DNA of 64,000 nt. Source: Streptomyces sp. NRRL F-525 (GTDB lineage Bacteria > Actinomycetota > Actinomycetes > Streptomycetales > Streptomycetaceae). Positions 14,560 to 24,025 of this stretch are shown piece by piece. Within the stretch, counting starts at the first letter, position 1, and the number at the start of each line of letters is the position of its first letter. The DNA is taken from NCBI RefSeq assembly GCF_000716605.1, contig NZ_JNXE01000042.1:1-64000 (forward strand). Reading direction: 5' to 3'. A model generated the notes under the pieces. That model was not told the DNA's origin, ran no database searches, and saw nothing but the letters and a program-made list of their open reading frames with translations. A program made the translations under genes and the position numbers.

Positions 14560-16857
14560 AGGGGTGGCGGTGTTCCGGGAATCCTGGTGACCGGACGCTA
14601 TCGGCTAGTCGAAAGTATCGGCCAGGGGGGAATGGGGCGGGTGTGGCGAGCCGCCGACGAAATACTCGACCGGCAGGTCGCGGTCAAGGAAATGCGCATC
14701 GACGGCCTCGACCCGGAGGACACCCGCACCCGCCGCGAGCGCACCCTGCGCGAGGCCAGGGCGACGGCCCGCATCGACCACCCGAACGTCGTGCGCGTCT
14801 ACGACGTCGTCGACGAGGGCGAACGCCTGTGGATCGTCATGGAGTTGGTCGCCGGGCGCTCCCTGGAACGCATCCTCACGGATGACGGCGCGCTCGGCCC
14901 GCGCGAGGCGGCTCGTATAGGCCTCGGATTGGTGGCCGCCCTGCGTCAGGTGCACGCGGGGGGCGTCCTGCACCGCGACATCAAACCCGGCAACGTGCTC
15001 GTCGAGAACGGCGGCCGACGCGTCGTGCTCACCGACTTCGGCATCGCCGCGATCCAGGACGCCACGGCGCTGACGGTGGTCGGCATGCTGGTGGGCTCGC
15101 CCGACTACATGGCACCCGAGCGGATCTCCGGCTATCCGCAGGGACCGCCCTCGGACATCTGGTCCCTCGGCGCGACCCTCTGCGCCGCACTGGGCGGCCG
15201 CTCACCGTTCTCCCGGGACACAACACTGGCTACGTTGCACGCGGTTCTGTACGAGGAGCCTGAACTGCCGGTGGCTGCGGGCCCGTTGCGCGACATCCTC
15301 GCGGCGCTTCTGCGGAAGCAGCCGGAAGCTCGGCCGGGGTTGGGGGAGTTGGAGCGGGTTCTGGTGCGGGTGGCGTTTCCGCGGGAGGGGGTTGAGGAGC
15401 CGCAGGGGGTTGAGGAGCCGGAGGGGGATGAGGGGCAGGGGAGTGAGGAACTGGCGGCTGCGGAAGCGGAGTTGGAGGAGTCGCCGCCCGAGGCCTATCG
15501 GGAGTCACCGACCCCGGCCTTCCTGGCGCCGTTCCTTGTCCGCGCGGCACGCGATCCCCGGCTGTACGACCCTGACCCCATCGAGGATGCGATACCGACG
15601 CAGCGGCCCGCCGTAGAAGAACTGGCTCCCGCCTCCGAGGCCGCCGCCGAGGCCGCATCCGGAGCCGCGTCCGAAGCGGCCTCCGAGCTGAGCTCCGAGG
15701 CCTCGGCCAACAACTCCGGGCGCTCTGCGCCACGCGGGGTGGGCGTCTCCCTTGTCCGCGCCGATCAGGCTGAGCGCGCCGTGCAAACGGGTCGCGCCGA
15801 GCGGGCCGGTCGCGCCGAACAAGCGGGTCGCGTCGAGCAGGCCGGTCGCGGCGATCAGGGTGAGCGCGCCGAACAAGCTGCTCGCGCCGAGCAAGCCAGT
15901 CGCGCCGATCAGGCCGACCGTGCCGCACAAGCCGAACCCGCCGCACAAGCCGAGCGCAGCGAAGAGGCTCAACTCGCCGAACGAGCCGCGGCGTTGACCG
16001 CGCGAAAGCCAGTGCCCCTCCCGGCCCACCCGCCGGCTCCCCGCCCGGCACCACCGCACCCCGGCGGCCTTGGCCCTGACTCCGTTCCCGGCTCCCGCCC
16101 GGCACCACCGCGCCGCGTCCTCGGCCCGCATCCGGCCCGTGTGCCTCGCCCCGCCGCCGCTCTGCCGCTTGGCGGTGAACTCCCGGGCCCCGCTCAGCCG
16201 TTCACCAACCGCCGTCGCCGTTTCGGACTGATCGCCGGTGCGGCAGTGGTGGTCGTGGGTGCGGTCATCGGGACGATCCTCGCGAACTCCGGTGGCTCTT
16301 CCGGTAGTTCATCGACCGCTTCAGCGGCTTCGACCGAACCTTCCGCCTCCCAGTCCCCGACCTCGTCCCCGTCTCCGTCCCCGACCGCCGTCTCCCCCTC
16401 CCCCACAGTCGAGGGCACCTCCCGCCCCCCGACCCTGCCCCCGGGCACGCACCGAGAAGCGGGCGGGTTCGCGTGGGCTACACCCGCCGGCTGGCGGCGG
16501 GATCTGAAGACGGGGGCCGAGGTGCACTACACATCCCCCGACGGCACCCAGGAACTGGTCGGCAAGTCCTCGCTCGCGCGCGGTGACCTGATGGAGACCT
16601 GGGAGGCCTCGGAGCGGAACGCCCATCAGGGGGAGAGCTACCGGAAGATCCGGCTCGGCAGGACGACGTTCCGCGGGTATCCGGCGGTGAGTTGGGAGTA
16701 CACGTTCACGCTCAAGGGCGTCCCGTGGCACGCCCGGCTGCTCGGATTCGACGAGGACGGGAAGTCGTACCAGATCAACACCTGGTACCAGCCGGGCGTG
16801 GAGACCCAGGCCCTGGAGACCTACGACAAGGTCAAGAACAGCTTCGTCGTGCTGTGA
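14560..16857 (+). CDS. Transmembrane serine/threonine protein kinase
   Basis: 765 residues. The cytoplasmic Hanks-type kinase domain spans about residues 10-262: P-loop GQGGMGRV, AVKEM lysine, HRDIKPGN catalytic loop, DFGIAAI and YMAPE. A long Ala/Glu/Arg/Gln-rich linker follows, with degenerate RAEQA pentapeptides around residues 400-477. One membrane segment lies near 554-576, then a Ser/Thr/Pro-rich stalk and an extracellular C-terminal domain (GGFAWATPAGWRRD to the end). There are no PASTA repeats, so the sensed ligand differs from PknB. I chose GTG 14560 for its GGGGAAC upstream. Confidence 0.88.
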   Translation, partial: RGGGVPGILVTGRYRLVESIGQGGMGRVWRAADEILDRQVAVKEMRIDGLDPEDTRTRRERTLREARATARIDHPNVVRVYDVVDEGERLWIVMELVAGRSLERILTDDGALGPREAARIGLGLVAALRQVHAGGVLHRDIKPGNVLVENGGRRVVLTDFGIAAIQDATALTVVGMLVGSPDYMAPERISGYPQGPPSDIWSLGATLCAALGGRSPFSRDTTLATLHAVLYEEPELPVAAGPLRDILAALLRKQPEARPGLGELERVLVRVAFPREGVEEPQGVEEPEGDEGQGSEELAAAEAELEESPPEAYRESPTPAFLAPFLVRAARDPRLYDPDPIEDAIPTQRPAVEELAPASEAAAEAASGAASEAASELSSEASANNSGRSAPRGVGVSLVRADQAERAVQTGRAERAGRAEQAGRVEQAGRGDQGERAEQAARAEQASRADQADRAAQAEPAAQAERSEEAQLAERAAALTARKPVPLPAHPPAPRPAPPHPGGLGPDSVPGSRPAPPRRVLGPHPARVPRPAAALPLGGELPGPAQPFTNRRRRFGLIAGAAVVVVGAVIGTILANSGGSSGSSSTASAASTEPSASQSPTSSPSPSPTAVSPSPTVEGTSRPPTLPPGTHREAGGFAWATPAGWRRDLKTGAEVHYTSPDGTQELVGKSSLARGDLMETWEASERNAHQGESYRKIRLGRTTFRGYPAVSWEYTFTLKGVPWHARLLGFDEDGKSYQINTWYQPGVETQALETYDKVKNSFVVL

Positions 16858-16876
16858 ACGTCCTGAGTGAACTCCC

Positions 16877-18307
16877 TCAGCCCACAGACACCTTGTCCGT
16901 GTCGGTGTCCGTCTCGGCGGTCGTGACCGCCTGTCCACCCCGCACCCGTTCCTTGATCACCGAGACCGCCACGACCGCCAACGCGACCAGCAGGGACAGC
17001 AGTACGGTCGTACGGCCGCTGCTCTCGCCCTCGGTGTCGGTGAGCATGTAGCCGAGGACGAAGACGATCAGGGCGATCGTCGCCCAGGTGAGGTACGGGT
17101 ACAGCCACATCCGCACGACGAGCTTCTCCGGCGACTCGCGCTCGATGATCCGGCGCAGGCGCAGCTGCGACGCGCAGATGACCAGCCACACGAACAGGGC
17201 CACCGCGCCGGAGGAGTTGACGAGGAAGAGGAAGACCGTGTCCGGGAAGGCGTAGTTGAAGAACACGGCGACGAACCCGAAGACGACGGAGGCGATGATC
17301 GCCGCCATCGGGACGCCACGGGACGTGGTCCTGGCGAACGCCTTCGGCGCGTCACCGCGGCCGCCGAGCGAGAAGGCCATGCGGGAGGCCGTGTAGAGGC
17401 CGGAGTTGAGGCAGGACAGTACCGAGGTCAGCACGATGAAGTTCATGATCTGGCCGGCGTGCGCGATGCCGAGGGAGTCGAGGGCGGCGACGTAGGAGCC
17501 CTGCGCCTTGATCGACGGGTCGTTCCACGGGAGCAGGCAGACCACGATGAAGATCGAGCCGAGGTAGAAGACGCCGATACGCCAGATGATGCTGTTGGTC
17601 GACTTGGTGACCGCGCGCTGCGGGTCCTCGGACTCACCGGCGGCCAGCGTGGCGATCTCGCTGCCCATGAAGGAGAAGACGACCAGGAGTACGCCGGTCA
17701 GGATCGCGCCGGGGCCGTTCGGCAGGAAGCCGCCGTGCTCGGTGAGGTTGCCGAAGCCCGCCTTGTCGGTGTGGGCGCCGGGGAGTACGCCGAAGATCGC
17801 GAGCGCGCCGACGACGATGAACGCGCCGATCGCCACGACCTTGATCCCGGCGAACCAGAACTCGAACTCGCCGTAGGAACCGACCGATACGAGGTTCGTG
17901 GCGGTCAGGACCACCATCACGAGGAGCGCCCAGCCCCACTGCGGTACGGCCGGTATCCAGCCTTCGAGGATCTTGGCGCCCGCGGTCGCCTCGACGGCGA
18001 GCACGACGACCCAGAAGAACCAGTACAGCCAGCCGATCGAGAACCCGGCCCAGCGGCCGAGCGCGCGGTCGGCGTGTGCGGAGAAGGATCCGGACGTGGG
18101 GTTCGCGGCCGACATCTCGCCGAGCATGCGCATCACCAGCACCACGAGCGTGCCGACGAGCGCGTAGGAGAGCAGGATGCCGGGGCCAGCGGTCGCGATG
18201 CCCGAGCTGGAGCCGACGAACAGGCCGGCGCCGATGACACCGCCGATCGCGATCATCGAGAGATGTCGGTTCTTGAGTCCTGCCTGAAGGCCGGAACCAG
18301 AAGTCAT
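16877..18307 (-). CDS. Amino acid permease (AAT/GABA permease family)
   Basis: 476-residue APC-superfamily transporter with about 12 membrane segments. The conserved N-terminal helix IGGVIGAGLFVGSSSGI and SFMGSEIATLAAGESEDPQ are typical of the GabP/AnsP/CycA group. The start at 18307 has GGGGGAG upstream. It is convergent with the kinase gene, 20 bp apart, and divergent from rpiB. Substrate (GABA, aromatic or other amino acid) is not decidable. Confidence 0.88.
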   Translation of the reverse strand: MTSGSGLQAGLKNRHLSMIAIGGVIGAGLFVGSSSGIATAGPGILLSYALVGTLVVLVMRMLGEMSAANPTSGSFSAHADRALGRWAGFSIGWLYWFFWVVVLAVEATAGAKILEGWIPAVPQWGWALLVMVVLTATNLVSVGSYGEFEFWFAGIKVVAIGAFIVVGALAIFGVLPGAHTDKAGFGNLTEHGGFLPNGPGAILTGVLLVVFSFMGSEIATLAAGESEDPQRAVTKSTNSIIWRIGVFYLGSIFIVVCLLPWNDPSIKAQGSYVAALDSLGIAHAGQIMNFIVLTSVLSCLNSGLYTASRMAFSLGGRGDAPKAFARTTSRGVPMAAIIASVVFGFVAVFFNYAFPDTVFLFLVNSSGAVALFVWLVICASQLRLRRIIERESPEKLVVRMWLYPYLTWATIALIVFVLGYMLTDTEGESSGRTTVLLSLLVALAVVAVSVIKERVRGGQAVTTAETDTDTDKVSVG

Positions 18308-18394
18308 GGGGGGAGTTCCTTTACGCCGGTTGGGATGCCGGTGGGGGGTGCCCGTACGAGCGGCGTACGAGTCGGTCCAGTGAATCGGAGGTAA

Positions 18395-18449
18395 AGGAAT
18401 TCCTGAACCTTTGAATCCAGATCGTTACTTGAGGTTTCCTTGAGGTTGC
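18395..18449. promoter_or_regulatory. Repeat-rich region between permease and rpiB
   Basis: The palindrome AGGAATTCCT lies at 18395-18404. CTTGAGGTT occurs twice, at 18428 and 18439, exactly one helical turn (11 bp) apart, as for OmpR-type activators. It lies in the divergent promoter region. No regulator can be named. Confidence 0.3.
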
Positions 18450-18522
18450 GAGGCGTTGCCTGTATTTAACGTGGTCGGGCCCCGGAGCTGCTTCCCGGAA
18501 ACAGCCGTGTCACACTCGACGC

Positions 18523-19008
18523 ATGCGCGTGTATCTCGGCTCCGACCATGCGGGCTTCGAACTCAAGAACCACCTCGTCGAGTGGCTCAAGGAGGCGGGC
18601 CACGAGCCCGTCGACTGCGGGCCGCACATCTACGACGCCCAGGACGACTACCCGCCCTTCTGCCTCCGCGCCGCCGAGCGCACCGCCGCCGACCCCGAGG
18701 CCCTCGGCATCGTCATCGGCGGCTCCGGCAACGGCGAGCAGATCGCGGCGAACAAGGTGAAGGGCGTGCGGGCGGCCCTCGCCTGGAGCGAGGAGACCGC
18801 GTCGCTGGGGCGGCAGCACAACAACGCGAATGTGGTGGCTGTCGGCGCGCGGATGCACACGGAGGAGGAGGCGACGAAGTTCGTCGAGATCTTCGTGGGT
18901 ACGCCGTTCTCCGAGGATCCGCGGCACATTCGGCGGATCGACATGCTGACGAAGTACGAGGCGACGGGGGAGCTGCCGGAGATTCCGGCGCATCATCCGA
19001 AGCAGTAA
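18523..19008 (+). CDS. rpiB: Ribose-5-phosphate isomerase B
   Basis: 161-residue RpiB/LacAB-family isomerase interconverting ribose 5-phosphate and ribulose 5-phosphate. It has YLGSDHAGFELK and RQHNNANVVAVGAR. The catalytic loop reads IGGSGNGEQIAANK: the Cys of the E. coli enzyme is absent and Glu takes its place, as described for Mycobacterium tuberculosis RpiB. It is followed by nei in the same direction, an order typical of Streptomyces. Confidence 0.93.
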   Translation: MRVYLGSDHAGFELKNHLVEWLKEAGHEPVDCGPHIYDAQDDYPPFCLRAAERTAADPEALGIVIGGSGNGEQIAANKVKGVRAALAWSEETASLGRQHNNANVVAVGARMHTEEEATKFVEIFVGTPFSEDPRHIRRIDMLTKYEATGELPEIPAHHPKQ

Positions 19009-19013
19009 GCAGA

Positions 19014-19065
19014 ATCAGCCGCTCCGGCTTTTGAGGAGCGGGGTCCGGGGCGGAGCCCCGAGGTC
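19014..19065. repeat. Dispersed repeat, family A second copy; terminator of rpiB
   Basis: CAGCCGCTCCGGCTTTTGAG resembles the copy at 6935. It contains two stems, CGCTCC/GGAGCG and CGGGGC-GGA-GCCCCG. It lies directly after the rpiB stop. Confidence 0.6.
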
Positions 19066-19128
19066 TTTGGAGCGCCCACCTGTCAACTGACCGAGACAGG
19101 TGGGCGGGTGGGAAAGGGAGTTCGCCAA

Positions 19129-19944
19129 GTGCCAGAGGGGCACACGATTCATCGGCTTGCACTGGACTACGGCGCTCACTTCACCGGCCGAGCCACTCAA
19201 GTCACCAGTCCCCAGGGCAAGTTCAGCGACGCCGCCGCACTGCTCAACGGTACGGAACTCACCCGCACGGAAGCCCACGGCAAGCACCTCTTCCTCGGTT
19301 TCCGGGACGAGGAGTGGATCCACATCCACCTCGGCCTCTTCGGCAAGGTGACCTTCGGCGGAGCCCCCGCACCCCCGCCCACGGACACCGTCCGCCTACG
19401 CCTCGCGAACGACACGTCGTACGTCGATCTCCGCGGCCCCACCACCTGCGCCCTGATCACGGACACCGAGAAGCAGGCGATACACGACCGCCTCGGCCCC
19501 GACCCCCTCCGCCCGGCCGAGGACACCGACCCGAACGCGGCGTACCGGCGCATCTCCCGCAGCCGTACGACGATCGCGGCCCTCCTGATGGACCAGAAGG
19601 TCATCGCGGGCGTCGGCAACGTCTACCGCGCCGAGGTGCTGTTCCGGCACGGCATCGACCCGTACCGCGCGGGCAAGGACCTCACGCCCGCCGAGTGGGA
19701 CGCGATCTGGACCGACCTCGTCGAGCTGATGCGCGAGGGCGTCCGCAACAACCGCATCGACACCGTCCGCCCCGAACACACCCCCGAGGCGATGGGCCGC
19801 CCGCCGCGCGTCGACGACCACGGCGGCGAGGTCTACGTCTACCGCCGGGCCCACCAGCCCTGCCACATCTGTGGCGGCGAGATCCGCACCGCCGACCTCG
19901 CCGCCCGCAACCTCTTCTGGTGCCCCAACTGCCAGCAGCCGTAG
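19129..19944 (+). CDS. nei: Fpg/Nei family DNA glycosylase (endonuclease VIII)
   Basis: 271-residue bifunctional base-excision glycosylase/AP lyase. After the start, the mature N-terminus PEGHTIHRLA supplies the catalytic Pro and Glu. A C-terminal zinc finger has the spacing CHIC-x16-CPNC. GTG 19129 is preferred over upstream starts because the catalytic Pro must be residue 2 and GGGAG lies upstream. It removes oxidised pyrimidines from DNA. Confidence 0.92.
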   Translation: MPEGHTIHRLALDYGAHFTGRATQVTSPQGKFSDAAALLNGTELTRTEAHGKHLFLGFRDEEWIHIHLGLFGKVTFGGAPAPPPTDTVRLRLANDTSYVDLRGPTTCALITDTEKQAIHDRLGPDPLRPAEDTDPNAAYRRISRSRTTIAALLMDQKVIAGVGNVYRAEVLFRHGIDPYRAGKDLTPAEWDAIWTDLVELMREGVRNNRIDTVRPEHTPEAMGRPPRVDDHGGEVYVYRRAHQPCHICGGEIRTADLAARNLFWCPNCQQP

Positions 19945-19962
19945 GGGCGTTCAGCGGTACCG

Positions 19963-21222
19963 CTAGAACCCGTGCGGCAGCCAGGGCGCGACCGTCGACC
20001 CGAACGCCAGCGACGCCTCCGCCAGCGCCCCCGCCCGCAGCTCCCGCACCCGGCCGGCCCCCGCGAGCGACACGAGGGACACCCCGCCGAGATACGCGGA
20101 CCCCAACTCCCGTACGGACAGGGCGAGATCGGCCGGCTCCTCGGTGCGCTTGCAGGACGCGCCCTTCGCGTCGCCGGTGAGCCGCCAACGCCCCTCGTTC
20201 CAGGGGCAGAAGGCGTCCGCGACCTCGAACACGACGTCCACCGGCGCCTGGTAGGTACGCGCCTCCAGCGAGGCGCCGAGGTCCACCAGCCGTACGTGCA
20301 GCGAGTCCGCCTGCCGGATCGAGCACCGGCGGATGTCGGAGACGAGCTGCTGCCAGGCGTCGTCGACGGGACGGCTGCGCAGCGCCAGCTTCGACGTCAG
20401 GTCGATGCCGAAGAGGAACCGCCACAGCGCCGCGTACGACGCCGGGTCCAGCGCCTCCAGATCACGCAGCACGACCGTCCCCTTGGGGCCCTGGACGTCC
20501 CACTCGGGCTTGACGAAGTACCGCGTGTAGCCGACGACTTCACCCTCCCGCTCCGCCACCACGCACCGCAGCGGCGAGGACCCCTCCCGCTCGCTCTCCG
20601 GGTCCAGCAGCGGCAGGTTCTCCCACCCGGGCCGCCGGGCCGTCATCCCCGGCCGCCCGGCCACCAGCCGCGCGTACACCGCCTCGCACTCGTCCCGCGC
20701 GGCGGCGGGTTCGGCGTAGCGCAGGCGTACGTCGTCCGTGCCCGGCGGCACCGAGAGCCGCACCCGGGCGGTGTCGATCTCGGCGGTCGTCCGCATCGTC
20801 GCGGTGCCGTACCCGAACCGGCCGTAGATCACCGGCTCGGAGGCCGTCAGCACGGCGAACGGCTCGCCCCAGGACCGTACGTCGTCCAGCTGCCGGCGCA
20901 TCATCGACGTCAGGATGCCGCGGCGCCGGTGCGTGGCGGCCACGCTGACCATCGTGACGCCGGCCGCGGGGACCGAGGCGCCGCCGGGCACGGTGATCCG
21001 GAAGCTGAAGGCGCCCGCCGTCCCCACGCACGCGTCCCCGTCCCAGACGCCGAGGGAGCGGTCGAACTCCGTGAGCCCCTCCCAGAGCTTGCGCTCCTCG
21101 GGCGACTCCGGGACGCCACCGAAGGCGTCGACGAGGTTGTCGTACCAGGTGTTCCACTCGTCCTGGCGCAGTACCCGCAGCTCGGTCCGCCCGGCCGGTG
21201 TGTTGCTCGCGTCTGTCCCCAT
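19963..21222 (-). CDS. Eis-family GNAT N-acetyltransferase
   Basis: 419 residues with the Eis layout: an N-terminal GNAT domain with the acetyl-CoA motif THRRRGILTSMM, a middle GNAT-like domain and a C-terminal SCP2-like domain. It ends in a free Phe carboxylate (WLPHGF), which acts as general base in Eis enzymes. FGYG precedes the expected Tyr region. Mycobacterial Eis acetylates aminoglycosides and proteins; the substrate here is unknown. It is convergent with nei. Confidence 0.85.
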   Translation of the reverse strand: MGTDASNTPAGRTELRVLRQDEWNTWYDNLVDAFGGVPESPEERKLWEGLTEFDRSLGVWDGDACVGTAGAFSFRITVPGGASVPAAGVTMVSVAATHRRRGILTSMMRRQLDDVRSWGEPFAVLTASEPVIYGRFGYGTATMRTTAEIDTARVRLSVPPGTDDVRLRYAEPAAARDECEAVYARLVAGRPGMTARRPGWENLPLLDPESEREGSSPLRCVVAEREGEVVGYTRYFVKPEWDVQGPKGTVVLRDLEALDPASYAALWRFLFGIDLTSKLALRSRPVDDAWQQLVSDIRRCSIRQADSLHVRLVDLGASLEARTYQAPVDVVFEVADAFCPWNEGRWRLTGDAKGASCKRTEEPADLALSVRELGSAYLGGVSLVSLAGAGRVRELRAGALAEASLAFGSTVAPWLPHGF

Positions 21223-21384
21223 GGACCATGCCTACCAGCGCATTGCGGGACGAGCCAGGGAATTTCCGCTCGGTGCCACCGCGAGGGCCTCCGGTGAAGT
21301 TCACTGTGAAGTTGAACCTCGCAGGGGGGACAAGTGGGACCTCCCGTGCCAAGCGGCTGGTCGGATGGATAGGGTCCCGAACTA

Positions 21385-22563
21385 ATGGCAGCAGGACGAG
21401 AGCGGCGCGCGGAGGCCGACACGTTCACGGCCCGGTTGAAGAAGCTGGTTCACCGGGTCCGCACCGGCCTGCGCAGAAGTGCCGTCGACTACTTCCGCGG
21501 GGACGGCTCGGACTGGGTCGCGCTGGCCGGGCTGCTGATCACGATCCCGGTGATCGTGGCCATGACCCTCGCCAACGCGGTGTGGTTCTCGGCGGCCGCG
21601 CTGGTCCTGCCGATCGTCGCGGGCGGCCTGCTGCTGCGCCCCGCGAGCCTGCTCGGCCTGTACGCGGCGGCGGCCACCGGTCTGATCGTGGAGTCGGTGA
21701 AGCTCGGCCCGTACACCGAGGGCCCGGCGCGGGTGACCCCGGGCGTGGTGCTCGTGGTGGCCGCGTGCGGTTTCTTCGGGCTGCTGATCGCGCAGTTCCG
21801 CAGCCGGGTGGGCGTGCCCTGGCGGCGCGGCGGCACCATGCTCTTCGACCTGCGCGAGCGGATCCGGGTGCAGAGCAAGCTGCCCCAACTCCCGCAGGGC
21901 TGGCACCGGGAGATGGCGCTGCGCCCTGCGGGCGGCCAGTCGTTCTCCGGCGACTTCGTGGTCGCGGCCCGGACGAACGGTGGTCGGACCATGGAGGTGG
22001 TCCTCACGGACGTCTCCGGCAAGGGCATGGACGCGGGATCGCGCGCCCTGCTCCTGTCCGGCGCCTTCGGCGGCCTGCTCGGCTCGCTGCCCCCGCACGC
22101 GTTCCTGCCCGCCGCCAACGGCTATCTGCTCCGCCAGGACTGGGACGAGGGCTTCGCGACCTCGATCCACCTCGTCCTGGACCTCGACTCCGGCGACTAC
22201 GAACTCTTCTCCGCGGGCCACCCGCCGGGCCTCCAGCTCAGCGCGGGCAGCGGCCGCTGGGAGGAGAAGGCGGCCGACGGCCCGCTGCTGGGTGTGTACG
22301 ACGGCGCGCAGTTCGACCCCGTGAAGGGATCGCTGCGGCCCGGGGACGTGTTGATGCTGTTCACGGACGGGCTGGTGGAGACCTCCGAGCGGGACATCGT
22401 CGAGGGCATCGACCGCCTCACCGGCGAGGCCGACCGCTATGTCGCCGGCGGCTTCCACGGCGCCGCCTGGCACCTCATCGAGGCGGTCGCGAAGGACGTC
22501 AACGACGACCGGGCCCTGCTGCTGGTCTGCCGCGAGGGCCCGACGGCCCAGGCGGGGCGCTGA
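21385..22563 (+). CDS. Membrane-bound PP2C-family SpoIIE phosphatase
   Basis: 392 residues. Two or three N-terminal membrane segments (about residues 45-130) precede a cytoplasmic SpoIIE/RsbU-type PPM phosphatase domain with FSGDFVV, TDVSGKGMDA, SAGHPPG, LFTDGLVE and DDRALLLV. Such enzymes dephosphorylate anti-sigma-factor antagonists. ATG 21385 has a weak ribosome site. It is the last core-type gene before the T7SS-like island. Confidence 0.88.
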   Translation: MAAGRERRAEADTFTARLKKLVHRVRTGLRRSAVDYFRGDGSDWVALAGLLITIPVIVAMTLANAVWFSAAALVLPIVAGGLLLRPASLLGLYAAAATGLIVESVKLGPYTEGPARVTPGVVLVVAACGFFGLLIAQFRSRVGVPWRRGGTMLFDLRERIRVQSKLPQLPQGWHREMALRPAGGQSFSGDFVVAARTNGGRTMEVVLTDVSGKGMDAGSRALLLSGAFGGLLGSLPPHAFLPAANGYLLRQDWDEGFATSIHLVLDLDSGDYELFSAGHPPGLQLSAGSGRWEEKAADGPLLGVYDGAQFDPVKGSLRPGDVLMLFTDGLVETSERDIVEGIDRLTGEADRYVAGGFHGAAWHLIEAVAKDVNDDRALLLVCREGPTAQAGR

Positions 22564-22596
22564 CGCCGGCGACGGGCGAGGCGGTTCCCCCGGTTT

Positions 22597-22659
22597 TCGG
22601 TGAGCGTCCGGTGTATCGGTGAGTCCCCGGGTTTCGGTGAGTCCTCGGTTTTCGGTGAG
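22597..22659. repeat. TCGGTGAG repeats before the T7SS-like genes
   Basis: TCGGTGAG occurs at 22597, 22616, 22634 and 22652, 18-19 bp apart, each with a G/T-rich lead-in (GGTTT or similar). It occupies the 220-bp region between the phosphatase and the first secretion gene, where the promoter must lie. It could be a minisatellite or a stack of regulator sites. Confidence 0.7.
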
Positions 22660-22784
22660 GAAAGTTTGCCGACTTTGTGATGGTGAAGACCCCGGGTTGC
22701 CCGGGCGATTCGCGAGTTGATATTGATGAATCCGTATGCGACACGAGCGGCACACGCCGCGTGAGCCTGTACGGGGGAGCCGAC

Positions 22785-23117
22785 ATGAAGTTCGACATGG
22801 GTGCGCAGGCGCTGTCGACGCTGATGCGTGACTCGCGCGGATCGAGTCAGGATCTGGGCACGCTGATCCGGCAGTTGGTGCAGGCGGCGGAGCCCTTGGA
22901 GGGGAAGTTCAACGGCGGCGGCCGTGCGGCTTTCGACCAGTTCAAGGCGCGGGCCGACGGGATCACGAAGGAGCTGGACTCGTCCTTGGCGGCGATTCTG
23001 GGCGGCCAGTCCGGGATGGACAGCGCGTTCAGCACGGGTGACGACGAGCAGCGTGACAACGCCCGGCAGCACATGGGGTCGGCCAATTTCGACGCGGCGC
23101 GGTTCTCGGGCCGCTGA
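22785..23117 (+). CDS. Small WXG100/ESAT-6-like type VII secretion protein
   Basis: 110-residue, predicted all-helical protein without Cys or signal peptide. FNGGGRAAFDQFKARAD sits between two helices where the W-x-G turn lies in WXG100 proteins; here the Trp is replaced by Phe (FNG). ATG has GGGGGAG upstream. It heads a same-strand gene set ending in EccC. It is likely secreted as a hetero-dimer with the next gene's product; this is inference. Confidence 0.7.
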   Translation: MKFDMGAQALSTLMRDSRGSSQDLGTLIRQLVQAAEPLEGKFNGGGRAAFDQFKARADGITKELDSSLAAILGGQSGMDSAFSTGDDEQRDNARQHMGSANFDAARFSGR

Positions 23118-23194
23118 GGGTCCGGTTCGTTCCGGTTGCTCAGGGTGTTCCGTTTGTTCAGGGTGTTCAGGGTGTTTTCGGGGAGTGGTGTGTG

Positions 23195-23509
23195 ATGGCG
23201 GGTGCGGGTACGGATCGTCGTTCCTACGACACGACGGCGTCGGGGGATGTGCAGGGGAATCTCGCGGGGGTGATCGCCCAGCTGGAGGCGGTGATCTCGG
23301 CGCGGGACAAGCAGGTGAAGAAGGCGATGTCGGACTTCACGGCCGACGGGGTGGCGGACGAGTACCACGGCAAGGAGCACCGCTGGAACCAGGCCTCGCA
23401 GGAGGTCCGGAACATCATCCAGCTGCTGAAGACGACGATGGAGAAGAACGACTCGACGGCGCACGCGACGTTGGCGAAGGCGAAGTCGGCGGTGGACAAC
23501 ATCGGCTGA
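23195..23509 (+). CDS. ESAT-6-like small helical protein
   Basis: 104 residues, two long helices with a turn at DGVADEYHGKEHRWNQA. The DEYHGKxxxW segment resembles the pore-forming ESAT-6 family annotation in Streptomyces (recollection). ATG 23195 or the adjacent GTG 23192 could be the start; GGGGAG lies upstream. It probably pairs with the preceding protein. The spacer before it carries three short TTCAGGGTG-like repeats. Confidence 0.7.
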   Translation: MAGAGTDRRSYDTTASGDVQGNLAGVIAQLEAVISARDKQVKKAMSDFTADGVADEYHGKEHRWNQASQEVRNIIQLLKTTMEKNDSTAHATLAKAKSAVDNIG

Positions 23510-23614
23510 ACCGCGGCCGGTTGACGGTCCGTCGGTGGTTCACCGGGGCCGTAGCGCCTGTTTGTGGTTCTTGATGGTTCGTGACGGCCGGGTGCCGGGT
23601 TCACGGGGGTTGGT

Positions 23615-24025
23615 ATGACGGGCTGGGACCTGCGTCCGCAGGGCATTCAGCATGTGCTGACGACGACGGGCACGACGGCGTCGCATCTGGAGACGTACGC
23701 GAAGGACTACGGCGCGCATCTGCAGTCGGCGGCGTCGAGCGCGGGCACGATCTCCGCCGACGGCGGATCGGGTGGCGCGTCGGGAGGCCAGGGCGGCAAG
23801 GACGGCGGGAAGGCGCAGGGCGGCCTGGTGGCGCTGGCACTGTCGCAGTACGCCGAGCACGCGATGAAGGACCTGCAGTTCATCGCCGCGCGGGCGGGCA
23901 AGTCGATGCAGGGCGCGGTGGACGCGACGACGGCGTATCTGAACGGCGACGACGCGATGGCCGCCGAGGTGCAGCGCAAGGCGTCCATGCCCGGGGTGAC
24001 GATGCCGGGAGTGGATCAGCCGTGA
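23615..24025 (+). CDS. Small T7SS-associated protein (possibly DUF6507)
   Basis: 136 residues: an N-terminal [15 protein letters not shown] motif, a Gly/Ser-rich middle ([15 protein letters not shown]) and a helical C-terminal half. I recall similar proteins beside ESX-type genes in Streptomyces under the name DUF6507, not verified. The stop overlaps the start of the large effector (GTGA), so the two are translationally coupled; it may act as its targeting partner or chaperone. Confidence 0.65.
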   Translation: MTGWDLRPQGIQHVLTTTGTTASHLETYAKDYGAHLQSAASSAGTISADGGSGGASGGQGGKDGGKAQGGLVALALSQYAEHAMKDLQFIAARAGKSMQGAVDATTAYLNGDDAMAAEVQRKASMPGVTMPGVDQP

